Part shown: piece after piece, positions 46,818-56,811 of the stretch
Numbering within the stretch: the first letter of the stretch is position 1
How the letters are laid out: the number at the start of each line of letters is the position of its first letter
DNA from: Alphaproteobacteria bacterium
Lineage (GTDB): Bacteria; Pseudomonadota; Alphaproteobacteria; Micavibrionales; Micavibrionaceae
Length of the DNA stretch: 64,000 nucleotides
Assembly (NCBI GenBank): GCA_030432025.1
Contig: JAUIIA010000002.1
Location: 1-64,000, forward strand
Reading direction: 5' to 3'
Program-made: the position numbers and the translations under genes
Notes under the pieces: model-generated
What the model was told of the DNA's origin: nothing
Seen by the model: the letters and a program-made list of their open reading frames with translations, nothing else
Databases searched by the model: none

Positions 46818-47894
46818 TTAATCACCAAAGGATATACCAAGAGAGCGTGCTGTGTGGACTAAAAATCCGTCTTTCTTAACAATTCTACACTCTTTAATTG
46901 CGTCTTCTATCGGCACAGCAACAGCAGCACGGTTTTGCCAGGCAACCATTTTGCCGTATTCGCCGGCCTCTATAAGGTCAACAGCCTTCACGCCAAGCGC
47001 CTGTGCGAGCAGACGATCATTATGCGTCGGATTACCACCGCGTTGAACATGCCCCAGAACAGTAACCCGTGTTTCAAACCCTGTAGCTTCGGCAATTTTA
47101 GGGCCTAGAAACTCGCCAATACCGCCGTAACGGGTCTCGCCGCCGTGATACACCACCTGATGCTTCTTACCTTCAGGTGTTTTTACCGCTTCGGAAACAA
47201 TAACAAGCGCGAAGTTACGCCCACTGTCTTTAACGCCCTGAATTTTCTTCGCTATACTTTCAATTGTGTACGGAATTTCAGGGATAAGAATAACATCGGC
47301 ACCGCCCGCAATACCTGCACTCAGGGCAATATGCCCCGCATCACGCCCCATAACCTCCAAAATCATAACGCGGTCGTGGCTGGCAGCTGTCGGCTGCAAA
47401 CGGTCCAAAGCTTCGGTCGCCACTTCAACAGCTGTATCAAAACCAACCGATAAGTCCGTCATATCTAAATCATTATCGATGGTCTTGGGCACCCCGACCA
47501 TGCTGATGCCGCCTTTAGTAGCCAAACGGCTCAAAATATCGAAACTTCCATCTCCACCGATGCCGATAAGTGCCTCTATATTCAAATCTTTCAGCGCAGC
47601 AATAACCTCGCCGGAACGGTCCTTAACCTCACCATCATCCATCGTATATTCAAACGGATTACGGCTATTTGTTGTCCCGAGAATTGTCCCCCCACGACGC
47701 ATGACAAACCCGTCAAAATCATCCGGATGCAACTCCCTTACTCTATAAGGTGTCTCCAGAAGTCCGGCCGTACCGTTTTCAATACCAATCACTGTCCAGC
47801 CCAGCATATGCGCTCGACAAACAACCGCACGCATAACCGCGTTCAATCCTGCGCAATCGCCGCCACTGGTTAAAATACCTATAGTTTTGCTCAT
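46818..47894 (-). CDS. pfkA: 6-phosphofructokinase
   Basis: The 358-residue product has SGGDCAGLNAVMRAVV, GIGGDGSFDILSRL, VPKTIDNDLDMTD (catalytic TIDND), GRDAGHIAL and VLGHVQRGGNPTH. The GGDGS motif, with Gly where pyrophosphate-using enzymes have Asp, points to ATP as donor. Length and motif spread fit the group III (mixed) PFKs. A gene symbol is given by family, not by close orthology. Confidence 0.9.
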   Translation of the reverse strand: MSKTIGILTSGGDCAGLNAVMRAVVCRAHMLGWTVIGIENGTAGLLETPYRVRELHPDDFDGFVMRRGGTILGTTNSRNPFEYTMDDGEVKDRSGEVIAALKDLNIEALIGIGGDGSFDILSRLATKGGISMVGVPKTIDNDLDMTDLSVGFDTAVEVATEALDRLQPTAASHDRVMILEVMGRDAGHIALSAGIAGGADVILIPEIPYTIESIAKKIQGVKDSGRNFALVIVSEAVKTPEGKKHQVVYHGGETRYGGIGEFLGPKIAEATGFETRVTVLGHVQRGGNPTHNDRLLAQALGVKAVDLIEAGEYGKMVAWQNRAAVAVPIEDAIKECRIVKKDGFLVHTARSLGISFGD

Positions 47895-48037
47895 GAAATT
47901 ACCCTTATGAAGACTTGAGAGATGGGGTTAAGAAACACAAAGATACCATTCCTTATATTGCACAGCAACGATTTGTATTTTTTGTTATCAAACAAGTGAT
48001 TATATGATAAGATTGATTTTTAAATTGGGTAAAAATA

Positions 48038-48259
48038 GTGTACGATTTCTCTCCGATGGAAGATCAAGAAGAACTGCAACTGAAACTCGCAGAATACAAA
48101 AGCGAGCATAAAGCGCTCGACGAAGTTATCGAGCGTGCCCTTACGAGCAACCAGCCCGTTAACCTTCTTCATATGCAACAGCTCAAGAAGAAGAAATTGT
48201 GGCTTAAAGACATGATTCAACAAATTGAATCCGCTTTAATCGACGATATTATTGCCTAA
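48038..48259 (+). CDS. DUF465/YdcH-like small protein
   Basis: A 73-residue highly charged helical hairpin: KLAEYKSEHKALDEVIERAL, then MQQLKKKKLWLKDMIQQIES, which is the DUF465 pattern, a family of unknown role. The start is GTG at 48038, or an in-frame ATG at 48056. It leads into purE after 27 bp. Confidence 0.8.
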   Translation: MYDFSPMEDQEELQLKLAEYKSEHKALDEVIERALTSNQPVNLLHMQQLKKKKLWLKDMIQQIESALIDDIIA

Positions 48260-48286
48260 CCCTCTTCCTTTCCGTATAAAACATTC

Positions 48287-48781
48287 ATGACACACAGCGA
48301 TCCAAATCCACAAGTTGGTATTATTATGGGTTCCCAATCCGATTGGGAAACAATGAAAGAGGCTCACGACATCCTTCACGGGCTGAATATCCCACACGAA
48401 GTTAAAATCGTATCCGCACACCGCACACCTGACCGTCTCGTTCAGTATGCCAAAGGCGCTAAGGATAAAGGGCTTAAGGTGATTATCGCCGGTGCGGGCG
48501 GCGCGGCGCACCTTCCCGGTATGGCCGCAAGCATGACCCCCCTTCCCGTTTTGGGCGTTCCGGTTGAAAGCAAAGCTTTAAAAGGTATGGACAGCCTACT
48601 CTCCATTGCGCAAATGCCCGGCGGTATTCCCGTTGGTACTCTCGCAATCGGCAAGGCGGGCGCTAAAAACGCAGGATTACTAGCCGCTGCTATTCTGGCC
48701 ACGACCGATGATACTATCGCGGACGCACTCAACGCATACCGCGAAAACCAAACAGATTCAGTAGCCGAAACCCCCTCATAA
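48287..48781 (+). CDS. purE: N5-carboxyaminoimidazole ribonucleotide mutase
   Basis: PurE class I shifts the carboxyl group made by PurK. The 164-residue product has [50 protein letters not shown] and a [13 protein letters not shown]-like stretch. It lies 10 bp ahead of purK, the standard purine pair. Confidence 0.97.
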   Translation: MTHSDPNPQVGIIMGSQSDWETMKEAHDILHGLNIPHEVKIVSAHRTPDRLVQYAKGAKDKGLKVIIAGAGGAAHLPGMAASMTPLPVLGVPVESKALKGMDSLLSIAQMPGGIPVGTLAIGKAGAKNAGLLAAAILATTDDTIADALNAYRENQTDSVAETPS

Positions 48782-48791
48782 AGACAGTAGC

Positions 48792-49847
48792 ATGAAGCAG
48801 ATTAAACTAGGCATCGTAGGAGGAGGACAGCTCGGACGGATGAGCGCTCTGGCAGCTGCCAACCTAGGCATCGAAACCGTTATATACTGCCCAGAACCCG
48901 ACAGCCCCGCTTCACAAGTTGTAAAAACAACCATCAACGGCGCCTATGACGATGAAGCGAAGCTCAAGGAATTCGCCGATCAAGTTGATTACATCTCCTA
49001 CGAATTTGAAAACATCCCTGTTAGCACAGTCGAATTTCTGGAAAAAAACAAACCCGTTTATCCAAAAGCATCTCTTCTGCAGGCCTCTCAAGATCGCATC
49101 GAAGAGAAGACATTCCTGAACAATATCGACATCCCGACGGCACAATGGGCCGCCCCTAAAAAGCCGCAAGATGTGCTGGACACCCTTAACGTATGGGATG
49201 CAAAAGAATGCATATTAAAAACGGCACGTTTCGGATATGACGGGAAGGGTCAAGCCCGCCACACAGGCGATACAGATATCGAAACCCTATGGACTCAATT
49301 CGAAGGCCAGACGTTAATCATGGAGGAAATCGTCGCTTTCACATGTGAGGTTTCGGTCATTGTTGCCCGTGATGTCAACGGGAAGATCGTCCACTACGGC
49401 CCCATGCTGAACGAGCATAAAAACCATATTTTGTCGAAAACCGTTTTGCCCGCTCCGTTGGATAAAGACATTTGTGACGAAGCCATTCACCTCACAGAAC
49501 GTCTGGCCAAACACATCGGCCTCAAGGGCGTTTTGACCCTAGAACTCTTCGTTACAGCTGATAACGGCCTTCTGGCCAATGAAATTGCCCCCCGCACACA
49601 TAACTCCGGCCACTGGAGCATAGACGCTTGCGCCCACTCGCAGTTCGAAAACCACGTCCGTGCCGTATGCGACCTTCCCGTTCTTGGGCCTGCGCGCCAC
49701 AGTGACTGTGAGATGCTTAACCTGATTGGCGATGACGTAGAAAAACTCGATGATATGCTCCAAACTGACAAAGCCTGTGTCCATATCTACGGCAAGCATG
49801 ATGTAAAGCCCGGTCGTAAAATGGGCCACATCACAATCCTCAAATAA
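48792..49847 (+). CDS. purK: N5-carboxyaminoimidazole ribonucleotide synthase
   Basis: PurK is an ATP-grasp enzyme that carboxylates AIR with bicarbonate. The 351-residue product has GIVGGGQLGRMSALAAANLG, YEFENIPVSTVEFLE, the ATP-grasp core (KTARFGYDGKGQARH, EEIVAFTCEVSVIVARD) and NEIAPRTHNSGHWSID. Standard length; co-transcribed with purE. Confidence 0.97.
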   Translation: MKQIKLGIVGGGQLGRMSALAAANLGIETVIYCPEPDSPASQVVKTTINGAYDDEAKLKEFADQVDYISYEFENIPVSTVEFLEKNKPVYPKASLLQASQDRIEEKTFLNNIDIPTAQWAAPKKPQDVLDTLNVWDAKECILKTARFGYDGKGQARHTGDTDIETLWTQFEGQTLIMEEIVAFTCEVSVIVARDVNGKIVHYGPMLNEHKNHILSKTVLPAPLDKDICDEAIHLTERLAKHIGLKGVLTLELFVTADNGLLANEIAPRTHNSGHWSIDACAHSQFENHVRAVCDLPVLGPARHSDCEMLNLIGDDVEKLDDMLQTDKACVHIYGKHDVKPGRKMGHITILK

Positions 49848-49915
49848 AATTATTTACATAAACAAAAAGCCATGCTAGAAACTGCGACTTCTAAACTGAG
49901 TAGGAGTAACGGGTG

Positions 49916-50758
49916 ATGTCACAGAACATATCTACTTTTCGCGGCGCAGCCTTAGAGGCCGTCAGATTCGACACTGCAGCGCATGATCAAAAAGGCTATA
50001 CTTTTGTTACAACCGACCCACGTGGCTCCGGTAAGATGCGTTTTTACGGCGCGCAAGGAAAGCCTGCAGGCTCACATTTCAGCTTCGTGGAAGATGCCTC
50101 CAGCGTTTATGGTGGACCGGCTGTCCTGTTTCAATTCCCTGGTGGCGATACATATGGCCTGCAACTGGACAACAGTCAATTTGGTATCTCAGCACTCGAC
50201 TTCATTGAGCACTGCCTTGATGAGAAAACAGGTGATTTATTAAACGTCAAACGCCTTAGCGATCAGGAAATCGCCTACTACCATAATAGACGCAACTATG
50301 TTCTGGCCGGCAAACATCCTACCGATGAACAAATTGCAATGGATAGGCTGGATGTAAACTACAGCAAAACAGGCCATACATTCACAAAAACAGATAATCG
50401 CGGCTACGGAAAACTTAGACTTTACGGACACAACGGCAACAAAACTGGGCACTCATTCGAAAGCGTAACAAACGCCTCCCCCCTCTTTGGCGGCGTACCG
50501 AGAGTAGTTGCCCAATTCCAGAGCGGTGAATTTTACCGTATAGCGGTCGACAATGCCGGTGTGGATGTTCACAGCTTTGCAAAAGAAGCAGCGCAAGGCA
50601 TAGATATGCGCGCCAAGCGCATGTCACAGCAGGAAGTAACCGAATTCCTGCTTGCCAGAAACTTCCTCACCATACGTGATCGTCCTGCCAGTGCCGCAGA
50701 AGCCAGGCAAATGGCCGCACAACAGCAAGTAGGTGCTGGCGTCGACGTCCGCCGCTAA
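49916..50758 (+). CDS. Unknown protein with tandem internal duplication
   Basis: A 280-residue soluble protein of no recognised family. Two ~115-residue copies align: residues ~14-130 and ~142-258, best seen as GYTFVTTDPRGSGKMRFYG against GHTFTKTDNRGYGKLRLYG, and a shared FxSVxxAS-x-x-(Y/F)GG stretch. Each copy is beta-rich then helical. The end is Ala/Gln-rich. An AGGAG site supports ATG 49916 (GTG 49913 is also possible). No signal peptide. It follows purK by 68 bp but the functional link is unclear; ends at a terminator. Confidence 0.72.
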   Translation: MSQNISTFRGAALEAVRFDTAAHDQKGYTFVTTDPRGSGKMRFYGAQGKPAGSHFSFVEDASSVYGGPAVLFQFPGGDTYGLQLDNSQFGISALDFIEHCLDEKTGDLLNVKRLSDQEIAYYHNRRNYVLAGKHPTDEQIAMDRLDVNYSKTGHTFTKTDNRGYGKLRLYGHNGNKTGHSFESVTNASPLFGGVPRVVAQFQSGEFYRIAVDNAGVDVHSFAKEAAQGIDMRAKRMSQQEVTEFLLARNFLTIRDRPASAAEARQMAAQQQVGAGVDVRR

Positions 50759-50778
50759 GTAACCTTCTAAAACCACAA

Positions 50779-50806
50779 AAAAAGGCCCGAAAATTTCGGA
50801 CCTTTT
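50779..50806. terminator. Bidirectional terminator after the duplicated-domain gene
   Basis: Imperfect stem AAAAGG-C-CCGAAA / TTTCGG-A-CCTTTT with one mismatch, between convergent genes. T-rich on both sides. Confidence 0.7.
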
Positions 50807-50829
50807 CACCGTTCTCCGCAACTCTGTTC

Positions 50830-51045
50830 TTACATCGCTGCTTCCATGCCACCAGGCTCTTGCCCGCCATTGCGGTCAAATGGGTCATGGTGGATGATCA
50901 TGCGCTTATCGCCATCCCATGTCGGGTACCCCTTACCGGGCTCAGGGCTGCGCTCTCTTCTGATGACTTCTTGAAGTGCTTCTCCGGCACTATCAAAGGT
51001 AACAACCAAATTACCCCTATCATCTTTCGTACATTTACTAGACAT
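50830..51045 (-). CDS. Small hypothetical protein
   Basis: A 71-residue charged protein, Gly/Asp/Pro-rich at the end (TWDGDKRMIIHHDPFDRNGG). A regular helix EALQEVIRRERS sits in the middle. No family recognised. ATG start with a GGAGAA site. Convergent with the duplicated-domain gene and divergent from fumC. Confidence 0.6.
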   Translation of the reverse strand: MSSKCTKDDRGNLVVTFDSAGEALQEVIRRERSPEPGKGYPTWDGDKRMIIHHDPFDRNGGQEPGGMEAAM

Positions 51046-51246
51046 TTGCTTCTCCGTTCATAAAAGTTAATATCTTAACTAATGGCAGTATTAGTACGAA
51101 AAATTGGTACACTTTGTCAAATTTTATATCATATTTCTGTGCTGCATCGCAGTGAGCGCGCCATTCACCTATGTTTTGGAAGGGTGGTTGTTTTTTTTAT
51201 CTGGCGCTTTAATGTAGCTTCACGTTTAATTTTCAAGGAATCATCA

Positions 51247-52668
51247 ATGCTTGCGAAAGAACAGAATATGCCGTCCGAAGACATAAGAATTGAAACAGAC
51301 TCTCTTGGTGAGGTCGAAGTCCCTGCCTCTGCCTATTACGGTGCGCAAACACAGCGTAGCCTCGAAAACTTTGATATCGGGACGGAAAAGATGCCCACAC
51401 CTGTTGTGCGCGCCCTTGGCATTCAAAAGAAGGCCGCTGCACTGACCAACCTCTCCCAAGGTTCAATCGATGAAAAAGTGGGTAAAACCATTGTTCAGGC
51501 CGCTGATGAAGTTATAGACGGCACTTTGGCCGACCAGTTCCCTCTCGCTGTGTGGCAGACGGGCTCAGGTACACAAAGCAATATGAACGCGAATGAAGTC
51601 ATCGCGGGCCGTGCTAACGAGATCCTGACAGGAACACGTGGCGGCAAGGACCCTGTTCACCCGAATGACCATTGTAATATGAGCCAAAGCTCGAACGATA
51701 CATTCCCGACCGTAATGCACATCTCCGCAGTTGAGGAAATCCACCACCGTCTGATCCCTGCTCTAGAGCAACTTCATAGCTCACTGAACAAAAAGGCCAA
51801 ATCATTCGAAAAGCTGGTTAAAAACGGCCGAACACACTTACAAGACGCGACACCGCTTACATTGGGGCAAGAATTCTCCGGTTACGCCAAGCAAATCGAA
51901 TACGGTATCGCCCGCGTCAAGGATACGCTGCCGCGTCTATACCAACTTGCACAAGGCGGCACAGCCGTCGGTACAGGTATCAACTCCAAGGCCGGCTTTG
52001 CTGAAGGATTTGCAAAGCATGTCGCGGATATCACAGGCCTGCCTTTCATTACGGCTGAAAACAAATTCGAAGCACTAGCGGCGCATGACGCTCTTGTTGA
52101 AACCTCGGGTGCAATGAATACGGTCGCTGTGTCCTTGATGAAAATCGCCAACGACATCCGCCTGCTCGGCTCCGGCCCACGTTCGGGTATCGGTGAAATC
52201 ATCCTGCCTGCGAACGAGCCCGGTTCATCAATCATGCCGGGCAAGGTCAACCCGACACAATGCGAAGCCCTGACCATGGTCTGTGCGCAAGTGATGGGCA
52301 ACCATACAGCCGTCAGCGTCGCGGGTTCTAACGGTCACTTTGAGCTCAACGTGTTCAAGCCCGTAATGATTTACAACGTGCTTCAATCTATCCGCCTCAT
52401 AGCAGATAGCTGCGTCAGCTTCACCGAACGCTGCGTCGACGGCATCGAAGCGAACGAGAAGCAAATCAAATCACTGATGGAAAACTCATTGATGCTGGTC
52501 ACGGCCCTGAACCCGCACATTGGCTATGACAATGCGGCGAAAATCGCCAAAAAAGCCTACAATGACGGCACAACGCTGAAAGAAGCGGCTCTGGAGCTGG
52601 AATTGCTCACAGCTGACCAATTCGACGAATGGGTTGATCCGCTAACGATGATCAAACCCAGAGATTAA
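51247..52668 (+). CDS. fumC: Fumarate hydratase class II
   Basis: FumC interconverts fumarate and malate without iron. The 473-residue product has [37 protein letters not shown], the catalytic His in [16 protein letters not shown] and the signature [14 protein letters not shown]. The frame is open from 51082, but the ATG at 51247 has an AAGGA site and family length; MPSEDIR at 51268 is an alternative. Confidence 0.96.
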   Translation: MLAKEQNMPSEDIRIETDSLGEVEVPASAYYGAQTQRSLENFDIGTEKMPTPVVRALGIQKKAAALTNLSQGSIDEKVGKTIVQAADEVIDGTLADQFPLAVWQTGSGTQSNMNANEVIAGRANEILTGTRGGKDPVHPNDHCNMSQSSNDTFPTVMHISAVEEIHHRLIPALEQLHSSLNKKAKSFEKLVKNGRTHLQDATPLTLGQEFSGYAKQIEYGIARVKDTLPRLYQLAQGGTAVGTGINSKAGFAEGFAKHVADITGLPFITAENKFEALAAHDALVETSGAMNTVAVSLMKIANDIRLLGSGPRSGIGEIILPANEPGSSIMPGKVNPTQCEALTMVCAQVMGNHTAVSVAGSNGHFELNVFKPVMIYNVLQSIRLIADSCVSFTERCVDGIEANEKQIKSLMENSLMLVTALNPHIGYDNAAKIAKKAYNDGTTLKEAALELELLTADQFDEWVDPLTMIKPRD

Positions 52669-52673
52669 GAGAT

Positions 52674-53069
52674 TCAGGCCTTCTCGTTTACGGGGAGGCC
52701 TTTATTCACCCAAGCTTTGATCCCGCCGGCCATTGAAAATACGCCGGTATATCCCATCTTTTGTAAGTTATCCGCGGCTAAGGCCGAACGGTTCCCACCG
52801 CCGCAATACAGTACAATAGGCGTCTCCTTACTGCCCGCAAGCGTATGGATCTTACATTCGATCCAGCCTTTACTTAAGAATTCCGCGCCTTCAATAGCAA
52901 ATCTTTCGAATTCATCGCGGTCACGAACGTCAATCAGCAGAAAATCTTCCTGCGCCTCGCGTTTCGCGTGCACCTCCTCCACTGAAATTTCCTGGATACG
53001 GGTCTTTGCGTCATCGCAAAGAGCATCTAATTCTGGCGGATGCTGCAAAGGTTTAGTATCTATAGCCAT
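52674..53069 (-). CDS. Rhodanese-like sulfurtransferase
   Basis: A 131-residue single-domain rhodanese: FLLIDVRDRDEFERFAIEGA, then the active-site Cys in VLYCGGGNRSALAADNL and the closing GGIKAWVNKGLPVN. The loop CGGGNRS is the six-residue sulfurtransferase type. Cytoplasmic, sulfur carrier unknown. AAGGAG ribosome-binding site. Convergent with fumC (5 bp between stops). Confidence 0.92.
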   Translation of the reverse strand: MAIDTKPLQHPPELDALCDDAKTRIQEISVEEVHAKREAQEDFLLIDVRDRDEFERFAIEGAEFLSKGWIECKIHTLAGSKETPIVLYCGGGNRSALAADNLQKMGYTGVFSMAGGIKAWVNKGLPVNEKA

Positions 53070-53101
53070 GGTAAGTTCTCCTTGTTAAACACATTAACCG
53101 C

Positions 53102-53326
53102 ATGAAAAAACATTCAGTCAACATACACGGTCACCAAACCAGCATCACACTTGAGGATGAATTCTGGGATGCCTTTAAGCGCGAAGCTAAAGATGCAGGC
53201 CTGTCGATAAATGCACTCATCAGCAAAATCGATGACACCCGCGGCGAACATAACCTATCGAGCGCCATTCGACTTTTTGTGCTGAAAAAGTTGCAAGACC
53301 GCCTTACTGCTTCAACAGACCTTTAA
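53102..53326 (+). CDS. Ribbon-helix-helix domain protein
   Basis: A 74-residue protein matching the RHH_4 type: HGHQTSITLEDEFWDAFKRE with the beta-strand then helix, and LSINALISKIDDTRGEHNLS. Such proteins may bind DNA but targets are unknown. No clear ribosome-binding site. Its 3' end overlaps the AsmA gene by 23 bp on the opposite strand; it is divergent from the rhodanese (32 bp). Confidence 0.8.
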   Translation: MKKHSVNIHGHQTSITLEDEFWDAFKREAKDAGLSINALISKIDDTRGEHNLSSAIRLFVLKKLQDRLTASTDL

Positions 53327-56300
53327 TCAAACCACCGATCGCTTCCTCTTTTGTCATCGGACGCTCTTGCGTTTGCTGCTGGGTTTCTGTGTTGTCACCT
53401 GATGCAGGCTCGGTTCCGGAAGTATTGTCATTCGCTGGCTGCTGTTGTGCTTGCGGCAAGATACCGAATTTCTGCAGCTTTTCAGTCGCATCGTCACCAA
53501 GCAGGTCAGGCAGCTTTTCAACCGCCTTTTGCTGTAGACGTTGACGGATAAACGTATCAAACAAACCACTACCAAATGTATTACCCGGATTACTGAGTGG
53601 TCCCTTGATAGCGATATCAAACGGCTGAACCTCCGGTGCATTTTTCAACGTCACAGTATGAACCGTATCAATAGTCCATGCCGGCAAACTGGCCGCACCT
53701 TTCGAAACAATCGCCGCGGCAGGTCCGTCCATATTCATACTGGATATGCTCACAACACCATTATTGATCAGATATTCACCGTTAATGGTATCGAAAGCAG
53801 TCTCACCACCACTCGTGGAAGCCGAGATGATCTGCTGAATACGCGGCAACGGCTTGTTACTCTCCATCAAGGCTTGTGCAAGGCCTGCAAGATCAAAGCC
53901 TTTCATTACCACATTACTACCTGTCAGCTTTGAACTGCCGCCGAGCGAACCAATGATCGCTTTTTGCGACTTCCCCTGCCCGTTGACATTATATTCAAGT
54001 GATACGGTGCCACTCGTCTGCAACCGCTGTGACCCTGACAAAGCAAGCGCCAGCTTACCCATATTAATGTCCCTGATGACACCGTCACTGGCCAACACCA
54101 ACGGCGCATCTGCAGAAGCTGCTGAAACAGATGCATTCGCAAGCAGGTCTCCGTCATATAAACCCGCTTTAATGCCCGTCATCGCCAGTTTTCCGTTCTG
54201 CATAACAATCTTGATGCCCGGGTTTTTCAAATCCCATGTTTCATACAGGATCGAATTCGCATTCAAATCCAAATTTAACTGAAAGGCATGTAGAAATGCT
54301 GCATCGATCGGGTCAGAGGACCATTTACCCCCAGAACCACCCCCGGATTGACCCACAGATGAACCTGATCCGCTTTTAAGAACCAAATCCCCTACATTCA
54401 ATGCACCGGCCAACACAGGAACCGACTGTCCTGCATCATAAGCAAGATTTCCCGAAACTGTTGCACCGGCAACATTCGCGTTAATGTCATTCAGACGGGT
54501 AACCGAACCATCCATCTCTAATTTGGATGCAAAGGTCAAAGGTTTTGCCAAAGACGCATAATTCGGGGCATCAGGTGCAAATGTTGTAATCGCCTTCGCC
54601 GCATTCGGGTGGCTTACATTAACCGACAACCCGCTCACTTTCAGATTATTCAGCGGTTCCGCTACTTTACCTTTAACGTTAACCGTCGCGCTCATCGCTT
54701 GCGCCGTGGCATCCACATCCATATTTTTCAGATCGCCCGCGGCCTTAACATCCGCATTAACAGCTTTCAGATCAGCCGGCCATGCACTGCTATCCACGCT
54801 CAAAACATCTGCAAGCTTACGGATATCGGTACTTTTCAGTGAACCTGTTACATCCAGGCCAGACAAAGATTTAAGATCGCCAACGGAACCGGAAAGCTTG
54901 AAAGATGACCCAGCCAGATTTTGAAAGCCTACATTCTCGATCTCAAGTGTATTCGGTTTAACAAGTAAAGCCGCACGCGCCCCTTCAACAGCCTGACCGT
55001 TTATGGTGGTTTTATTCAGCGTGACATCAATATCCGCATCAAACGGCAAAGCAAACGCTTTCACTGCCTCTAAAGGATCGCTTGACGATTGCCCCGCATC
55101 AGAACCCGCCAAAAACGGATCAAGATTGAGAGAGTCCGCGACCACCTTCGCTTTCAGCAATGAACGCTTACTATCTTTTTGACCCGTCCATGACCCATCA
55201 ACGGAAACAGCCAGATCATCCAGATTAACTGTCCCTTTATCCAAATAAAGCCCTGACGGCTTCAAAGAACCGCGCAAATCAAATATGCCGACGCGGGCAT
55301 CCTTGATAATCGGCATATCTTTGACATCTACGAATGCGCCAAGGGTCTCTGTTACTTTCTGCGCTTGTCCTTTCACAGAAAAAGCCGCAACAGGCCCCGT
55401 GTAGATAGCCGTGTTTGTCTTTTGTGAAACTGACTTTTCAGCAAAGCTTAATACGCCTTGCGTCTGCACACGTCCCTGCCCCGGCAAATTATCTGCAGCC
55501 AAACTTACAGCAAAGCTCTTATCCGTGTTTGTCACACTGACATTCACGTCACGGTAGACATGGCCACCATACGTCACGCCGGGCATTGATAACTCAACAT
55601 TTACACTACCAAGAACAGGCAGCTCCAGAGTTTTTGGCAAAACAGCACCAAGCCCCGCAGGGTCCATAGGGGCGGCTTCAGCGGAACCGGAAGACGTTCT
55701 CAACCACTGATCCGCATTCAAAATATCTTTACCTGTAAACTTACCACTCACACTCATCGGGTTCATGCCTGCCTCAACAGAGCCGGTCAAAACCGTATCA
55801 CCCAGCTTGATCTCACCATTTGTTAGGGCTGCCTTCTCAGGTGTCGCCGTCAATAGGCCACTCAAGGATAGCCCAGCATTCGGGATGCCGGCAGCATCCT
55901 GCTTAGTGTGATTTTTCACAAGCTCTGCCAACGAGTTCACAATAATAGAGGTTTCACCTTGCACCTCTGGTGCGTCACCACCTGAAACAGCTCCGGCGAA
56001 AGTCAAACCTAAGCCGCCCATATCAGCGCGCAGGGAAAGACTCGTGGACATCAACTCCATATCAATCTCGCCCGTTTTCGCCTCGAACCCGAGTTGATGC
56101 CCTTGATTAAGAACAGAACCACTAACATCAAACGGACCATTGAACCCGTCGCCGCTTGCAACCAGTTCAATTTCTTCGAGTTTCAGCGGTTCGGCCTGAT
56201 TGGCCGCAATATAGGTAACCTGTCCGTCATAAACGCGGATCGTATCAAAGCTGATTGCGACCTGCTGAGAGGCGGATGTACTGTTATCCTCCTTACCCTC

Positions 56301-56708
56301 GGACATAGCCTTCAACTCTTCTGTCATAAAGTTGAACTCACCTTGCGCATCCTGCGTCACATAAATTTGCGGCTTATTAAGGTTAACGGAGGTGATTTTT
56401 ACATTCCCCGAAAGCAACGGCATAAGCTCCAATCGTACATCCAGCAAATCAAACGCGACAAAAGCGGGAGCCTCCGCCTTACCGCTCGATCTGGGATCTT
56501 CCACCCTAACCTTTTCCGCATAAACACGGGGACTAGGCAAAAGCGCAAGGGAGATATCGCCACCGATAGACACGTCATAACCGGTCGCCGCTTTAATTTG
56601 TTCAATCGCCGGCTCTTTATACTGGTTCCAGTCGTAAAAGCTGGGCGCCATCAGCAACCCGACAATAATCAAAGCAAACAGTGAACCGATAGCGATGAGC
56701 CATTTCAT
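53304..56708 (-). CDS. AsmA-family envelope protein
   Basis: A 1134-residue protein with one N-terminal membrane helix (WLIAIGSLFALIIVGLLMAP) and the AsmA opening YDWNQYKEPAIEQIKAATGYDVSIGGD. The rest is beta-rich and repetitive, with the C-terminal AsmA_2 part, ending in a Gln/Pro/Thr-rich tail. Related proteins form bridge-like lipid conduits between membranes (YhdP, TamB, AsmA). A role in lipid traffic is inferred. Standalone gene. Confidence 0.9.
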   Translation of the reverse strand: MKWLIAIGSLFALIIVGLLMAPSFYDWNQYKEPAIEQIKAATGYDVSIGGDISLALLPSPRVYAEKVRVEDPRSSGKAEAPAFVAFDLLDVRLELMPLLSGNVKITSVNLNKPQIYVTQDAQGEFNFMTEELKAMSEGKEDNSTSASQQVAISFDTIRVYDGQVTYIAANQAEPLKLEEIELVASGDGFNGPFDVSGSVLNQGHQLGFEAKTGEIDMELMSTSLSLRADMGGLGLTFAGAVSGGDAPEVQGETSIIVNSLAELVKNHTKQDAAGIPNAGLSLSGLLTATPEKAALTNGEIKLGDTVLTGSVEAGMNPMSVSGKFTGKDILNADQWLRTSSGSAEAAPMDPAGLGAVLPKTLELPVLGSVNVELSMPGVTYGGHVYRDVNVSVTNTDKSFAVSLAADNLPGQGRVQTQGVLSFAEKSVSQKTNTAIYTGPVAAFSVKGQAQKVTETLGAFVDVKDMPIIKDARVGIFDLRGSLKPSGLYLDKGTVNLDDLAVSVDGSWTGQKDSKRSLLKAKVVADSLNLDPFLAGSDAGQSSSDPLEAVKAFALPFDADIDVTLNKTTINGQAVEGARAALLVKPNTLEIENVGFQNLAGSSFKLSGSVGDLKSLSGLDVTGSLKSTDIRKLADVLSVDSSAWPADLKAVNADVKAAGDLKNMDVDATAQAMSATVNVKGKVAEPLNNLKVSGLSVNVSHPNAAKAITTFAPDAPNYASLAKPLTFASKLEMDGSVTRLNDINANVAGATVSGNLAYDAGQSVPVLAGALNVGDLVLKSGSGSSVGQSGGGSGGKWSSDPIDAAFLHAFQLNLDLNANSILYETWDLKNPGIKIVMQNGKLAMTGIKAGLYDGDLLANASVSAASADAPLVLASDGVIRDINMGKLALALSGSQRLQTSGTVSLEYNVNGQGKSQKAIIGSLGGSSKLTGSNVVMKGFDLAGLAQALMESNKPLPRIQQIISASTSGGETAFDTINGEYLINNGVVSISSMNMDGPAAAIVSKGAASLPAWTIDTVHTVTLKNAPEVQPFDIAIKGPLSNPGNTFGSGLFDTFIRQRLQQKAVEKLPDLLGDDATEKLQKFGILPQAQQQPANDNTSGTEPASGDNTETQQQTQERPMTKEEAIGGLIKGLLKQ

Positions 56709-56761
56709 GGTGAAAATCCCTTAAAAATTGAATGTAACTTGTGTGCAAAGATATAGAACAA

Positions 56762-56785
56762 ATGCCCCTACAATTAAAGGGGCAT
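56762..56785 (-). terminator. Hairpin after the cyclic-nucleotide-binding gene
   Basis: Stem ATGCCCCT / AGGGGCAT with an 8-nt loop, downstream of the gene at 56812; a modest T-rich stretch (TTTGTT) follows on the minus strand. Confidence 0.65.
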
Positions 56786-56811
56786 GGAGGTTCCGGACGA
56801 TAGAAAGATAT

